Positions 16,864 through 26,031 of a stretch of DNA of 64,000 nt are shown in pieces. The notes below the pieces were generated by a model. That model did not search any database and had not been told where the DNA came from. It saw only the letters and a program-made list of their open reading frames with translations. The stretch's first letter is position 1; each line of letters starts with the position of its first letter. A program made the translations under genes and the position numbers. The DNA is from Gemmatimonadetes bacterium SCN 70-22 (GTDB lineage: Bacteria; Gemmatimonadota; Gemmatimonadetes; Gemmatimonadales; Gemmatimonadaceae), in NCBI GenBank assembly GCA_001724275.1, contig MEDZ01000002.1, positions 186,001 through 250,000 of the forward strand, read 5' to 3'.

Positions 16864-18114
16864 CTACTCGTACCGCAGCGCCTCGATGGGATCCAGCCGC
16901 GCCGCGCGCGATGCCGGGAAGAGCCCGAACAGGATGCCGGTCAGCGAGCTGGCCATGAAGGCCGCGGCGATGGCCATCGGCTGCACGGTGGCCTGCAGCG
17001 GCGTCGCGTTGCGGATGAGCGCCGCCACCATCCAGCCGAACACCAGGCCGACGATCGCCCCGATCGCCGTGAGGGTGGCCGCCTCGATGAGGAACTGCCA
17101 CAGGATCACCCCCCGCGTGGCGCCTAACGCCTTGCGGACCCCGATCTCGCGCGTGCGCTCGGTGACCGAGATCATCATGATCGCGACCACCCCCACGCCG
17201 CCGACCATCAGTCCGATCCCCGACAGGGCGATCATCACGAGGAAGAAGATCCCCGTCAGCTTCCCCCACGTCTCGAACAGCTTGTCCTGCGTGATGACGG
17301 CGAAGTTCTCGGGGGTGCCCGGGCGCAGCCCGCGCATCCCGCGAATGGTGGCCACCACGTCGTCGATCGCCTCGTCGCGCGTGGCGGTGGGGACCGGCTT
17401 CACGGTGAAGTCGATCCAGTCGATCCACAGGTTCAGGTAGCGCCGTCCGGCGGTGAACGGGACGTAGGCGCGCGGGCTCGGCTCGCTCATGAACTCGCCC
17501 GCGCTCTTGTACACGCCGATCACCATGAAGGGCGACTTGTTGAGGAGGAGCACCTTCCCGATCGGGTCCACGCCGCTGAACAGCCGCTCGGCCGCCTTCT
17601 CGTTGATCACCACGACGCGGGCCCCGTTCGTCTCCTCGCCCTGCGTGAAGTTCCGCCCCTGCACCACGTCGCCGCCGTCCACCTCGATCCAGTTGGCGGT
17701 GAAGGCCACCACCCGCATCGACGACAGCAGCCGGTCGCCATACTTGGCTGCCGCCGAGGCGCCGGTGCTGATGGTGATGTCCTGGATGGTGGGGAGGCGC
17801 CGGATGGCGGCCGCTTCCGTCAGGCGCAACGGGGGGTTGCTGCGCCACTTGCAGCTCTCGTCATCGGCGTCGCTGCACCCCTCGAGCGTCACCGGGAAGC
17901 GGTTCACGAAGAACGTCGTCGGCCCGGCCTTCTCGAACTCGCGGGCCACGCTGTTGTTGATGCCCTGGATGGCCGCCGACATCACCACCACCACGAAGAC
18001 GCCGATGGCGATCCCGAGGATGGTGAGGGCGGCACGCACGCGGTTGGCCCGCAGCGCGTCCACCGCGATCAGGATCCCCTCCACCAGCGAGGTCACGCGG
18101 TCACGCAGTCCCAT
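16864..18114 (-). CDS. MacB-type ABC transporter permease (FtsX/MacB_PCD), second of pair
   Basis: A 416-residue permease. The N-terminal helix (NRVRAALTILGIAIGVFVVV) is followed by a large periplasmic MacB_PCD-type domain to about residue 280, then three C-terminal membrane helices of an FtsX domain, including the coupling motif ERTREIGVRKALGATRGVIL. The protein ends RLDPIEALRYE, the standard C-terminus of these permeases. Such proteins use an ATPase for macrolide, lipoprotein or peptide export, but no ATPase gene is adjacent. It begins 4 bases after the stop of its upstream paralogue. Confidence 0.92.
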   Translation of the reverse strand: MGLRDRVTSLVEGILIAVDALRANRVRAALTILGIAIGVFVVVVMSAAIQGINNSVAREFEKAGPTTFFVNRFPVTLEGCSDADDESCKWRSNPPLRLTEAAAIRRLPTIQDITISTGASAAAKYGDRLLSSMRVVAFTANWIEVDGGDVVQGRNFTQGEETNGARVVVINEKAAERLFSGVDPIGKVLLLNKSPFMVIGVYKSAGEFMSEPSPRAYVPFTAGRRYLNLWIDWIDFTVKPVPTATRDEAIDDVVATIRGMRGLRPGTPENFAVITQDKLFETWGKLTGIFFLVMIALSGIGLMVGGVGVVAIMMISVTERTREIGVRKALGATRGVILWQFLIEAATLTAIGAIVGLVFGWMVAALIRNATPLQATVQPMAIAAAFMASSLTGILFGLFPASRAARLDPIEALRYE

Positions 18115-18118
18115 CCCG

Positions 18119-19360
18119 CTACTCCTGCCGCAGTGCGGCCACCGGGTCCAGGCGCGAGGCGCGGCTCGCCGGATACACCCCCGACACGATCCCCACGCCC
18201 GCCCCCACCGTCACCCCGACGACCACCGACCAGGGGGCCACGCTCGCCGGGAGCGGCGAGATCGCGGCGATGAGCTTGGCCAGCCCGAACCCCGCCCCGA
18301 TCCCGAACGCCGCCCCGATCATCGCCAGCGTCGTCGACTCGGCCAGGAATTGCGACAGGATGTCGCGCCGCTTGGCCCCCAGCGCCTTGCGCACGCCGAT
18401 CTCCCGCGTCCGCTCGGCCACGGCGACCAGCATGATGTTCATGATCACGATCGATCCCACGACGAGCCCGATGGCGGGGAGCGCGATCCCGGCGAGGACC
18501 AGGAAGCCCTGGATCTTCTTCCAGAACGCGAGCGCCGCATCGGCCGTCTGCATCGAGAAGTCGTCCGGCTGTCCCGGGCGCAGCTTGTGCCGCGTGCGCA
18601 TCACCTGGCGCACGATCTCCATCGTCGACACCAGCTGCTGCTCCGACGCCGCCTGGACGGTGATGCCGTCGATCACCTTGTAGCGATTCACCAGGCGATG
18701 CGCCGGCGCCTTGTAGGGGACGACGACGAACTTGTCCATCGAGATCCCGAAGGCGCTCCCCTGCTTCTCGGCGACGCCGATCACCGTGTACGGGAGGTTG
18801 CCGATGCGGATCTCGCGCCCGACCGGCGACACGCCGGGGAAGAAGTGCTTGCGCGCCTCCTCGCCGATGACCGCCACCGGGGTGCCTAACGCATATTCCT
18901 GCGGCGACGGAAGGCGCCCTTCCTGCAGCCCCATGTTCTGGATGGCGAACCAGTCGCCGTCCACGCAGCGCACGAAGACCTTGCGCGGGTTGGCGTAGCG
19001 CGACTCCACCGTGAGCGCATCTTCCCCCTCGTACGACCAGCGGACACTCGGCGGGAGCGCCGAGGTGACCGGCTCGACATCGTCCTCGGTGATGCGCGGA
19101 CGGGTGCGCCAGGCGCGCCACTCCGATTCGTCCACGTCGCCCATGTTGATGTTGGGCTGGCGGCGCAGCTCGAACGAGTTCTTCGTGATGAGCTTCCCGA
19201 CCAGGTCATCTTCCATGTACCGCCCCATCCCATCGATGATGGAGACGACGGCGATCAGGAACATGACGCCGATGGCCACTCCCAGGAGGGTGAAGAAGCT
19301 CTTGAGCTTCTGCGCGCGGATCTGGGCCAGGGCCAGGCGGATGGCTTCGACGACGGACAT
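18119..19360 (-). CDS. MacB-type ABC transporter permease, first of pair
   Basis: A 413-residue permease paralogous to the next gene downstream. The first helix (KLKSFFTLLGVAIGVMFLIA), a periplasmic MacB_PCD domain and the C-terminal FtsX helices with ERTREIGVRKALGAKRRDIL and a terminal SRLDPVAALRQE are all visible. Two unlike permeases in tandem suggest a heterodimeric MacB-like exporter whose ATPase is encoded elsewhere. The open frame extends to 19768, but the ATG at 19360 fits the family. It is divergent from the ADOP permease with 142 bases between the starts. Confidence 0.92.
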   Translation of the reverse strand: MSVVEAIRLALAQIRAQKLKSFFTLLGVAIGVMFLIAVVSIIDGMGRYMEDDLVGKLITKNSFELRRQPNINMGDVDESEWRAWRTRPRITEDDVEPVTSALPPSVRWSYEGEDALTVESRYANPRKVFVRCVDGDWFAIQNMGLQEGRLPSPQEYALGTPVAVIGEEARKHFFPGVSPVGREIRIGNLPYTVIGVAEKQGSAFGISMDKFVVVPYKAPAHRLVNRYKVIDGITVQAASEQQLVSTMEIVRQVMRTRHKLRPGQPDDFSMQTADAALAFWKKIQGFLVLAGIALPAIGLVVGSIVIMNIMLVAVAERTREIGVRKALGAKRRDILSQFLAESTTLAMIGAAFGIGAGFGLAKLIAAISPLPASVAPWSVVVGVTVGAGVGIVSGVYPASRASRLDPVAALRQE

Positions 19361-19502
19361 GGCGGGTCGTACGGCCCCATCCGCTTCCGGGTTTCGCGCT
19401 CCGGCATCGCCGCCCGAGGAAACCGTCCCCCAGCTCCGCAGGTCCAACCCTCCTGGGGGCCGCATCCCCCAGTTGTTCCCTTCACCCGCACCGGGAGCCC
19501 CG

Positions 19503-22019
19503 ATGGCAACGACAGGCGGGCGACACGTCGCTCGAAAGTCCGCACGCGAATGGCTGGCCGACCTTCGCCACGACGCGCGATACGCACTCCGGCAGCTCTG
19601 GCACGCCCCGGGCTTCAGTATCGTGGCCATCCTCACCCTGGCGCTCGGCATCGGGGCCAATACGGCGCTCTTCAGTGTCGTCGACGCCGTCCTCCTCCGC
19701 CCCGTCCCGTTCCGCGACGCCGACCGGCTGGTGGTGGTATGGGAGACCGATCGCACCAGCGGGACCACGCGCGAGCCGGGTTCGTGGCCCGACTACCAGG
19801 ACTTCGCCTCCCAGGCGCGCACACTGAACGGGATGGCGGCGCTGGTCGGTCTCGAGACGAGCCACACGCCGGAGCGCGACACCCCCGAGCGCCTCTCCAC
19901 GGTGGCGGTGACCCATACCTACTTTCCGCTCGTGGGGATCGCCCCCCTGCACGGGCGCACCTTCACGGCCGAGGAGGACGTGGCGGGCGGCGCGCCAGTC
20001 GTGCTGCTGGGTGAGCGCTTCTGGCGTGCCCGCTTCAACGCCGACCCGGCCATCGTGGGGCGCACCATTCGCCTCGACGACACGCCGCGCCAGGTGGTGG
20101 GGATCGTCCCGGCGGGAAGCGACTTCGGGGTCGACCAGGTGCACGCGCGGGCCGCCTACCACGCCCCATACTCGGGAGTGGGCGACGTCGCCGCCTGGCT
20201 CCCGCTGCAGGCCAGCGAGCGCACCTACCCGCGCGACACCCACCCCTTCTTCATGATCGGGCGGCTGGCGCCCGGCGTCTCGATGGGCGCGGCGCGCGAC
20301 GAGTTGGGGCGCATCGCCTCGCGACTCGAGCAGGCCTACCGCTCCAACACGGCACGCGGGGTGAACATCGAGCGTCTCGAGGACGTCGTCTTCGCCCCCG
20401 TGCACCCCGTCCTCTATCTCCTGTTAGGCGCCGTCGCCCTGGTGCTCCTCGTGGCCTGCGTCAACGTGGCCAACCTCCTGCTGGCGCGCGGCGCCGCGCG
20501 CGCACGCGAGGTCGCGGTGCGCACCGCCATCGGCGCGGGATTCGGGCGCCTGTGGCGGCAGTTCATGGTGGAATCGTTGCTCCTGGCGCTCATGGGCGGA
20601 GCGGCCGGGGTGGCGCTCGCGTGGGCGGGGCTTCAGCTCCTGCTCGCCCTCGCGCCGACGGACATTCCGCGCGTGGACGAGGTGCAGATCGACGCCACGG
20701 TCCTCGCCGTCACCCTCGGGATCTCGATGCTCGTGGGCGTGGCCTTCGGGCTCGTCCCCGCCCTGCAGGCGCGCCGTGTCGACGTCAACGACGCGCTCAA
20801 GGGCGAGGGGCGCGGCGCGACCGCCGGCGTGCATGGCCGGCGCCTTCGCGAGGGGCTGGTCGTGACCGAGCTCGCGCTCTCGGTCACGCTGGTCCTGTGC
20901 GCCGGGCTCCTCCTGCGGAGCGTGGCGTCGGTGCTGAGCGTCGACCCCGGCTTCAACGCCGACGGCGTCCTCAAGGCCGAGTACACGCTCCCCGAGACGC
21001 GCTACCCGCGCGACTATCGACGCTTCCCCGACTGGCCGGCCACACAGCGCTTCAATCGCGAGCTCCTGCAACGCGTGGAGGCGATTCCGGGGGTGCAGTC
21101 GGCGGCCATCGCCTCGGCGCACCCGCTCGATGCCGGCTTCACGAACTCGTTCGTCGTGGTGGGGCGCGAAGCGGAGGCGCGCGACTGGCCCGAGATCTCC
21201 GTGCGACAGGTGACGCCCGGATACTTCGAGACGATGGGGACCACCTTGCGGCGCGGGCGGGCGCTGGGCGAGGGTGACGATGCCGCGGCGCCGCTGGTGG
21301 CGGTGATCAACGAGAGCGCGGCGCGGCGCTACTTCGACGGGCGCGACCCCATCGGGGCGGAGATCCGCTTCTGGGGCGTCTCGCGGCGCATCGTCGGCGT
21401 CGTCGCCGACGAGCGCTTCAAGGGGCCCACCGAGCCGGCGCCTCCCGCCCTGTATGCGCCGTTGGCGCAGGCGCCAGCGTCGTCGGGGGCGCTCCTGGTG
21501 CGGAGCGACCGGGGCAGCGCCGACCTCGCCGCCGATGTGCGGCGGGCCGTCTGGAGCGTGGACCCGCAGCTGGCGGTGCACGGCGTGGAACCGCTGGGCG
21601 AGACGCTCCTTGCCTCGCTCGGAACCCGTCGCTTCACCACGGTGGTGCTCGGCGCCTTCGCCCTGCTCACGCTGGCGCTGGCGCTGGTCGGGATCCACGG
21701 CGTGCTGGCCTACGCCACGTCGCAGCGCACGCGCGAGTTCGGGATCCGGCTCGCGTTAGGCGCGACCCCCAGGCAGGTGGCCGGGCGCGTGCTACGGGGC
21801 GGCGCCATCCTCGCGGTCATGGGGACCGCCCTCGGGCTGGCGGGGGCGGCGGCCGCGTCGCGCTTCGTGGCCGGGCTCCTCTTCGGCGTCACGCGCGGCG
21901 ACCCGCTCACGTACGTGGCCGTCGCCGTCCTCGCGATCGCGACGGCGGTGCTGGCCACCGGAGTCCCGGCCTGGCGTGCGGCACGCATCGCCCCTACCGA
22001 GGCGCTGAGGCTGGAGTGA
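19503..22019 (+). CDS. ADOP-family permease (double FtsX, MacB-like)
   Basis: An 838-residue permease with two MacB_PCD-FtsX modules in one chain. The first helix lies near residues 35-60 (FSIVAILTLALGIGANTALF), the central FtsX helices follow around PVLYLLLGAVALVLLVACVN, and the second module ends with the QRTREFGIRLALGATPRQVA coupling helix and the terminal PTEALRLE. ADOP proteins (acidobacterial duplicated orphan permeases) usually lack an ATPase partner; none is adjacent. Compared with the larger relative at 26032 it lacks the N-terminal helical regulatory-like segment. Substrate unknown. Confidence 0.92.
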   Translation: MATTGGRHVARKSAREWLADLRHDARYALRQLWHAPGFSIVAILTLALGIGANTALFSVVDAVLLRPVPFRDADRLVVVWETDRTSGTTREPGSWPDYQDFASQARTLNGMAALVGLETSHTPERDTPERLSTVAVTHTYFPLVGIAPLHGRTFTAEEDVAGGAPVVLLGERFWRARFNADPAIVGRTIRLDDTPRQVVGIVPAGSDFGVDQVHARAAYHAPYSGVGDVAAWLPLQASERTYPRDTHPFFMIGRLAPGVSMGAARDELGRIASRLEQAYRSNTARGVNIERLEDVVFAPVHPVLYLLLGAVALVLLVACVNVANLLLARGAARAREVAVRTAIGAGFGRLWRQFMVESLLLALMGGAAGVALAWAGLQLLLALAPTDIPRVDEVQIDATVLAVTLGISMLVGVAFGLVPALQARRVDVNDALKGEGRGATAGVHGRRLREGLVVTELALSVTLVLCAGLLLRSVASVLSVDPGFNADGVLKAEYTLPETRYPRDYRRFPDWPATQRFNRELLQRVEAIPGVQSAAIASAHPLDAGFTNSFVVVGREAEARDWPEISVRQVTPGYFETMGTTLRRGRALGEGDDAAAPLVAVINESAARRYFDGRDPIGAEIRFWGVSRRIVGVVADERFKGPTEPAPPALYAPLAQAPASSGALLVRSDRGSADLAADVRRAVWSVDPQLAVHGVEPLGETLLASLGTRRFTTVVLGAFALLTLALALVGIHGVLAYATSQRTREFGIRLALGATPRQVAGRVLRGGAILAVMGTALGLAGAAAASRFVAGLLFGVTRGDPLTYVAVAVLAIATAVLATGVPAWRAARIAPTEALRLE

Positions 22020-22142
22020 GCCGCCCAGGCGCAATGCGCCCCGCCCGCGCACTCGACAAGCGCGCGGGCGGGGCCCCACGGTTCCCAGGCGCCACGGCGC
22101 CAGGGTGATTTGCAGCTGACGGCCCTGTGCCGCGTCTCCCGG

Positions 22143-23387
22143 CTACCGGTACAGCCAGTACGGCTCCGTCTTCCGCTTGAACTCCTCCGATTCGCGCTGC
22201 AGGACCGGGATCAGCGCCTCGATCCCGCCGTCGGTCTCCACCGCCTTGCGCAGGCGGTCGGAGCCGAAGAGGCGGTCCACCGACTGCGTGCGCCACTGGA
22301 AGTCGCCCGTGTGGCGCTTGTAGATGGCCCGCAGCATGTGCATCCCAACCTCGACCGGCTTCACCAGGTCGCGGTCGCTCACCACCACCACGAGGACCGG
22401 CACCGTCTGCCCGCCGTACTTGTAGCCGGCCTCGATGGTCTGGGTCGTGGAATCGAAGACGACCCCCGGGAGCTTGAGGGCGTTGAGCTCGCGGGCGATG
22501 GCCCCGGCGTCGGTCAGCCACGGGGCGCCGGCCATCTGGAAGGGCATCTGCATCCCGCGCCCTTCATTGACGTTGGTCCCCTCGAAGAAGACCGTCCCCG
22601 TGTACAACACGGCGGCGTCGCCCGAACGGATGTTGGGCGATGGGTTGAGCCACCCCAGCCCCGTCTCGTTCCACCACATGCTGCGGCGGTACCCCTGCAT
22701 CGGGATCACCGTGAGGTCCGACGTGAGCTGGCCCGTCTTCACCAGGTAGTTGGCGAGTTCACCCACCGTGAGCCCGTAGCGAAGCGCGACCGGATACCAC
22801 CCCACGAACGAACGGTACTTCGGGTCCAGGACCCCTCCCTCGAACCGGTCGGCACGAATGAGGTTCGGGCGGTCGAGGACGAGGAACTTCTTCCCCTTCG
22901 CCGCCTCGGCGGCAAGGGTCATCGTCCATTCGTACGTGTAGACGCGCGCGCCCACGTCCTGGATGTCGAAGACCAGGACGTCCACGTCCTTCAGCATCTC
23001 CGGGGTCGGGACGCGCGTGTCGCCGTAGAGCGAGTACACGGGGACGCCCGTCGCCGAATCGACCGACGAGGCGACGTGGTCGCCGGCGCGGGCCACGCCA
23101 CGGATCCCGTGCTCCGGCCCGTACAGCGCCGTCAGGCGCACCCCCGGAGTGCTGAACAGGATGTCGATCGTCGACTTCCCGGCTGGGCCGACGCCGGTGT
23201 GGTTGGTGATCAGCCCGACGCGCTTCCCCTTGATGAGGTGGAGCGAGTCGGTGACGAGCACCTCGATCCCGGTGCGCACGCGCCCCTGGGCAGCGGCGCT
23301 GGACAGGGGGAGGGCGGTTGCCGCGAGGGCGATCGCCGGGACGGCCAGGGCCGGGAGAATGCGACGCATCGGACGCAGAGAGTGCAT
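22143..23387 (-). CDS. NamZ-like exo-beta-N-acetylmuramidase (DUF1343)
   Basis: A 414-residue exported protein. A signal peptide ends near residue 34 (ALPLSSAAAQG). The mature protein carries the DUF1343 signatures LIKGKRVGLITNHTGVG, LYGPEHGIRGVARAGDHV, VFDIQDVGARVYTYEWTM and DRPNLI, diagnostic of the YbbC/NamZ family that releases terminal MurNAc from peptidoglycan fragments during cell-wall turnover. The C-terminal region has FFEGTNVNEGRGMQMPFQMA. It is divergent from a peptidoglycan glycosyltransferase gene, so the two together point to a cell-wall synthesis and recycling locus. Confidence 0.92.
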   Translation of the reverse strand: MHSLRPMRRILPALAVPAIALAATALPLSSAAAQGRVRTGIEVLVTDSLHLIKGKRVGLITNHTGVGPAGKSTIDILFSTPGVRLTALYGPEHGIRGVARAGDHVASSVDSATGVPVYSLYGDTRVPTPEMLKDVDVLVFDIQDVGARVYTYEWTMTLAAEAAKGKKFLVLDRPNLIRADRFEGGVLDPKYRSFVGWYPVALRYGLTVGELANYLVKTGQLTSDLTVIPMQGYRRSMWWNETGLGWLNPSPNIRSGDAAVLYTGTVFFEGTNVNEGRGMQMPFQMAGAPWLTDAGAIARELNALKLPGVVFDSTTQTIEAGYKYGGQTVPVLVVVVSDRDLVKPVEVGMHMLRAIYKRHTGDFQWRTQSVDRLFGSDRLRKAVETDGGIEALIPVLQRESEEFKRKTEPYWLYR

Positions 23388-23579
23388 GGGGACACGCAGG
23401 TGAGTGGTGGGACACGATGATACCCCGCTGCGTGCAGGGTGTCACGCCGGAAGGATACGCCTTCGGCGGGTCCGGCGCTGCTCCGCGTGATGGCCCGAGG
23501 GCCCGACGCAATGGACGACCGGCGCTACAGCATTGGCCGCCACTTGCTGTCGCTCATGCGGGCCCGACATTTCCCGCCC

Positions 23580-24311
23580 ATGGCAACCGGATCCACGCGT
23601 AATCGCTGGCAGCGCATCCGCCGGCTCCTGGCGATCGCCGCCCTCGCGGTGATCGTGGGGCCGTTCGTCCTGGTCCTTCCGCTCAACGTCGTGCAGCCGC
23701 TCACCACCATGGTGATGCTGCGCCGCACGGTGCAGCGCATCGGCGAGGGGAAGAAGCCCTGGTATCCGCGCCGCGACGTGGTGTCGCGTGGCGAGATCTC
23801 CCCGTACCTGCGGCGGGCGGTGCTGGCCTCGGAGGACGACCGCTTCTACCTGCACTCCGGCTTCGACTTCGAGGAGATCGGCAACGCCCTGGAGCGCGCC
23901 CGTCGCGGGCGCCGCCTGCGCGGGGCGTCGACCATCACCCAGCAGGTGGCGAAGAACGTCTTCCTGTGGGAGGGGCGGAGCTACGTGCGGAAGGGGCTGG
24001 AGGCCTGGTTCACGGTCGTCCTCGAGCTCTGCCTCCCCAAGGAGCGCATCCTCGACCTCTACCTGAACCTGGCCGAGTGGGGCGACGGGGTGTTCGGCGC
24101 CGAGATGGCGGCGCGCACGCACTTCAGGAAGTCGGCGAAGAACCTGACGCGTGGCGAGGCCGCACGCCTGGCGGCGATCCTTCCGGCGCCGCGGCGCTGG
24201 TCGCCTAACGGGGCCATCGCCATGCGGCGGGCGGCGGGGATCCTGGCGCGCATGCAGTATGCGGCGCCGAGGGAGGAAGCGCCGGAGCCGGTGCCGCGGA
24301 GGCGGCGTTAG
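23580..24311 (+). CDS. mtgA: Monofunctional peptidoglycan glycosyltransferase
   Basis: A 243-residue GT51 enzyme that polymerises lipid II into glycan strands at the outer face of the inner membrane. An N-terminal anchor (IAALAVIVGPFVLVLPLNVV) precedes the catalytic module. Glu85 in VLASEDDRFYLHSGFD is the expected catalytic base, and GASTITQQVAKNVFLW and LNLAEWGDGVFGAEMAARTH are the further GT51 motifs. No transpeptidase domain follows. In-frame codons upstream to 23439 are possible, but the ATG at 23580 gives the normal length. Its stop overlaps the convergent AarF-like gene by four bases. Confidence 0.92.
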   Translation: MATGSTRNRWQRIRRLLAIAALAVIVGPFVLVLPLNVVQPLTTMVMLRRTVQRIGEGKKPWYPRRDVVSRGEISPYLRRAVLASEDDRFYLHSGFDFEEIGNALERARRGRRLRGASTITQQVAKNVFLWEGRSYVRKGLEAWFTVVLELCLPKERILDLYLNLAEWGDGVFGAEMAARTHFRKSAKNLTRGEAARLAAILPAPRRWSPNGAIAMRRAAGILARMQYAAPREEAPEPVPRRRR

Positions 24312-25828
24312 TCCCCGGCGGCGAGCGTCGGAACCGGGGGCGACGTCGTGAGCGGGGAGGCCGTCGACTCCCCGGGCGACGGCGCCGCGAGCCGCTTGCT
24401 CTCGATCGGGATGACGTCCATGGCGCGCGGCGCCGCCAACAACCGCCCCAGGAACTCCCGCCCCGCCTTCACCGCCAGCCCCGCCACGTGCCCTAACGCG
24501 GCCCCCACCACGGTCGCCATGTCCACCGGGCTCTTCCCCGCCTGGTCGGAGATCGACGCCATGATCCGCGTGCGCATGCGGACGGCGATGGGGGACGCGA
24601 AGCTGATGGCGTTGAAGCGCGGGTCGTAGCGCGTCCCCAGCCCCTCGATCAGCGACGCGGTGCGCGCGAAGTACACCATCTCGCTCGGCAGGCGGATCGG
24701 GAAGTCGTAGATGGTCGCCATCACCTGGTCGGCGAGAAGCGCGATGCGCTCCTGCGTCGTCGTCCTCTCGTACGCCAGCGCCATCAGCGTGTCGGCCAGC
24801 TCGCGCACCAGCGTCATGTCGGCCCCGGGCTCCACGAACCCCAGCGACTGGAAGCCGGCGATGACCCCGTCCGTGTCTCTCCGGATGGCGGCGAAGACGG
24901 TGGTGACCAGGTGCCAGCGCATCTCGCGCGGGACGTCGACCACCATCCCGAAGTCGAGCAGCACCACCTTTCCGTCAGGCGCAAAGAGGAGGTTGCCGGG
25001 GTGCGGATCGGCATGGAAGAGCCCGTCGATGAGCATCATCTGCAGGTAGAGCTCCATCACGGTGCTCACCACGCCGCGCGGGTCGTGCGGCGCGTCGCCG
25101 GGGCGTGCCTCCACGCGGTCGATGCGGACGCCCTCCATGTACTCGAGCCCCAGCACCCGACGCGAGACGAGCGCATCGATGACACGCGGAACCGCGATCT
25201 TCCGGTGCCCGGCGAAGTTCTCGCGGATGCGCCGCGCATACGACGCCTCGAGGACGAAATCCATCTCCTCGCCGATCTTCGAGGCGTATTCCTCGATGAC
25301 GGTGCGCGCGTTGCGCACGTGCGGGTTGGGGAAGCGCCGCGCCAGCCAGCGCGCCAGGGGGACGGCGACCGCCATGTCCCTGGCGACCAGCGCCTCGACG
25401 CCGGGGCGCAGGACCTTCACCGCGATCTCCTCGCCCCGGTAGCGCGCGCGGTGCACCTGCCCTAACGAGGCAGCCGCCAGCGGCTGGTCGTCGAAGTGCT
25501 CGAACAGCTCGGCGACCGGCGCCCCGAAGGCGCGCTCGATCTCGTGGCGGATGGCCGGGGTGGGAACGGACTTCACCCGGTCCTGCAGCGCCGAGAGGCG
25601 CGAGATGTACGGCTCGGGAATGAGGTCGGCGCGCGCCGCGAAGACCTGCGCCAGCTTCACGAAGGAGGGGCCGAGCGCCGTGACCGTGTCGACGAAGTGG
25701 GCGGCCCGGCGCTCGTGGAACTCCGGCGTGCGCGGCGTGGCTCCCCCCCACCAGATCCACCGTCGATGATCGCGAACGATGGAGATGAAGATCGGAAGGA
25801 GCCGGCCGACGATGACGAGGGCGCGCAT
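24308..25828 (-). CDS. AarF/UbiB/ABC1 family atypical kinase
   Basis: A 506-residue protein of the UbiB family, linked elsewhere to ubiquinone or lipid trafficking. The N-terminal signature reads PSFVKLAQVFAARADLIPE, so the usual KxGQ motif is KxAQ. The alanine-rich loop AAASLGQVHRA, the DGLFHADPHPGNL catalytic loop and LLDFGMV metal-binding motif are intact. A short hydrophobic C-terminal segment around ALGHVAGLAVKAG may contact the membrane. No quinone biosynthesis gene is adjacent. The convergent tail overlaps the MtgA gene. Confidence 0.92.
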   Translation of the reverse strand: MRALVIVGRLLPIFISIVRDHRRWIWWGGATPRTPEFHERRAAHFVDTVTALGPSFVKLAQVFAARADLIPEPYISRLSALQDRVKSVPTPAIRHEIERAFGAPVAELFEHFDDQPLAAASLGQVHRARYRGEEIAVKVLRPGVEALVARDMAVAVPLARWLARRFPNPHVRNARTVIEEYASKIGEEMDFVLEASYARRIRENFAGHRKIAVPRVIDALVSRRVLGLEYMEGVRIDRVEARPGDAPHDPRGVVSTVMELYLQMMLIDGLFHADPHPGNLLFAPDGKVVLLDFGMVVDVPREMRWHLVTTVFAAIRRDTDGVIAGFQSLGFVEPGADMTLVRELADTLMALAYERTTTQERIALLADQVMATIYDFPIRLPSEMVYFARTASLIEGLGTRYDPRFNAISFASPIAVRMRTRIMASISDQAGKSPVDMATVVGAALGHVAGLAVKAGREFLGRLLAAPRAMDVIPIESKRLAAPSPGESTASPLTTSPPVPTLAAGD

Positions 25829-25930
25829 ACCGTGAAACTAACGGCGCCCGGTCAGGGAAGTTCCGCCGTTTGAGGGCGAGACGATGCGTTCGCGCGGGGA
25901 ATGGTGGGCGAGGGACGCATCTTTGACGAC

Positions 25931-25942
25931 TCGACCGGTCGA
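25931..25942. promoter_or_regulatory. Perfect 12-bp palindrome TCGACCGGTCGA
   Basis: This palindrome lies about 103 bases upstream of the AarF-like start and downstream of the ADOP permease gene. It could be an operator, but only its symmetry supports this. The rest of 25829-26031 holds no gene. Confidence 0.25.
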
Positions 25943-26031
25943 CGCGTGCCTTTACAGGCCGTCTCATGAACGACCGACGGCTCCGGGTGCGCGCAGGGCG
26001 CCGGCGCGCCGCGAGAATGCATGCGCGACCT

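Noticed and set aside
15686-17848. 720-residue fusion of a permease-region frame with the PAS protein
   Set aside because: The upstream half is the wrong frame of the permease gene and runs through a repeat array; only the part from 16519 is protein-like.
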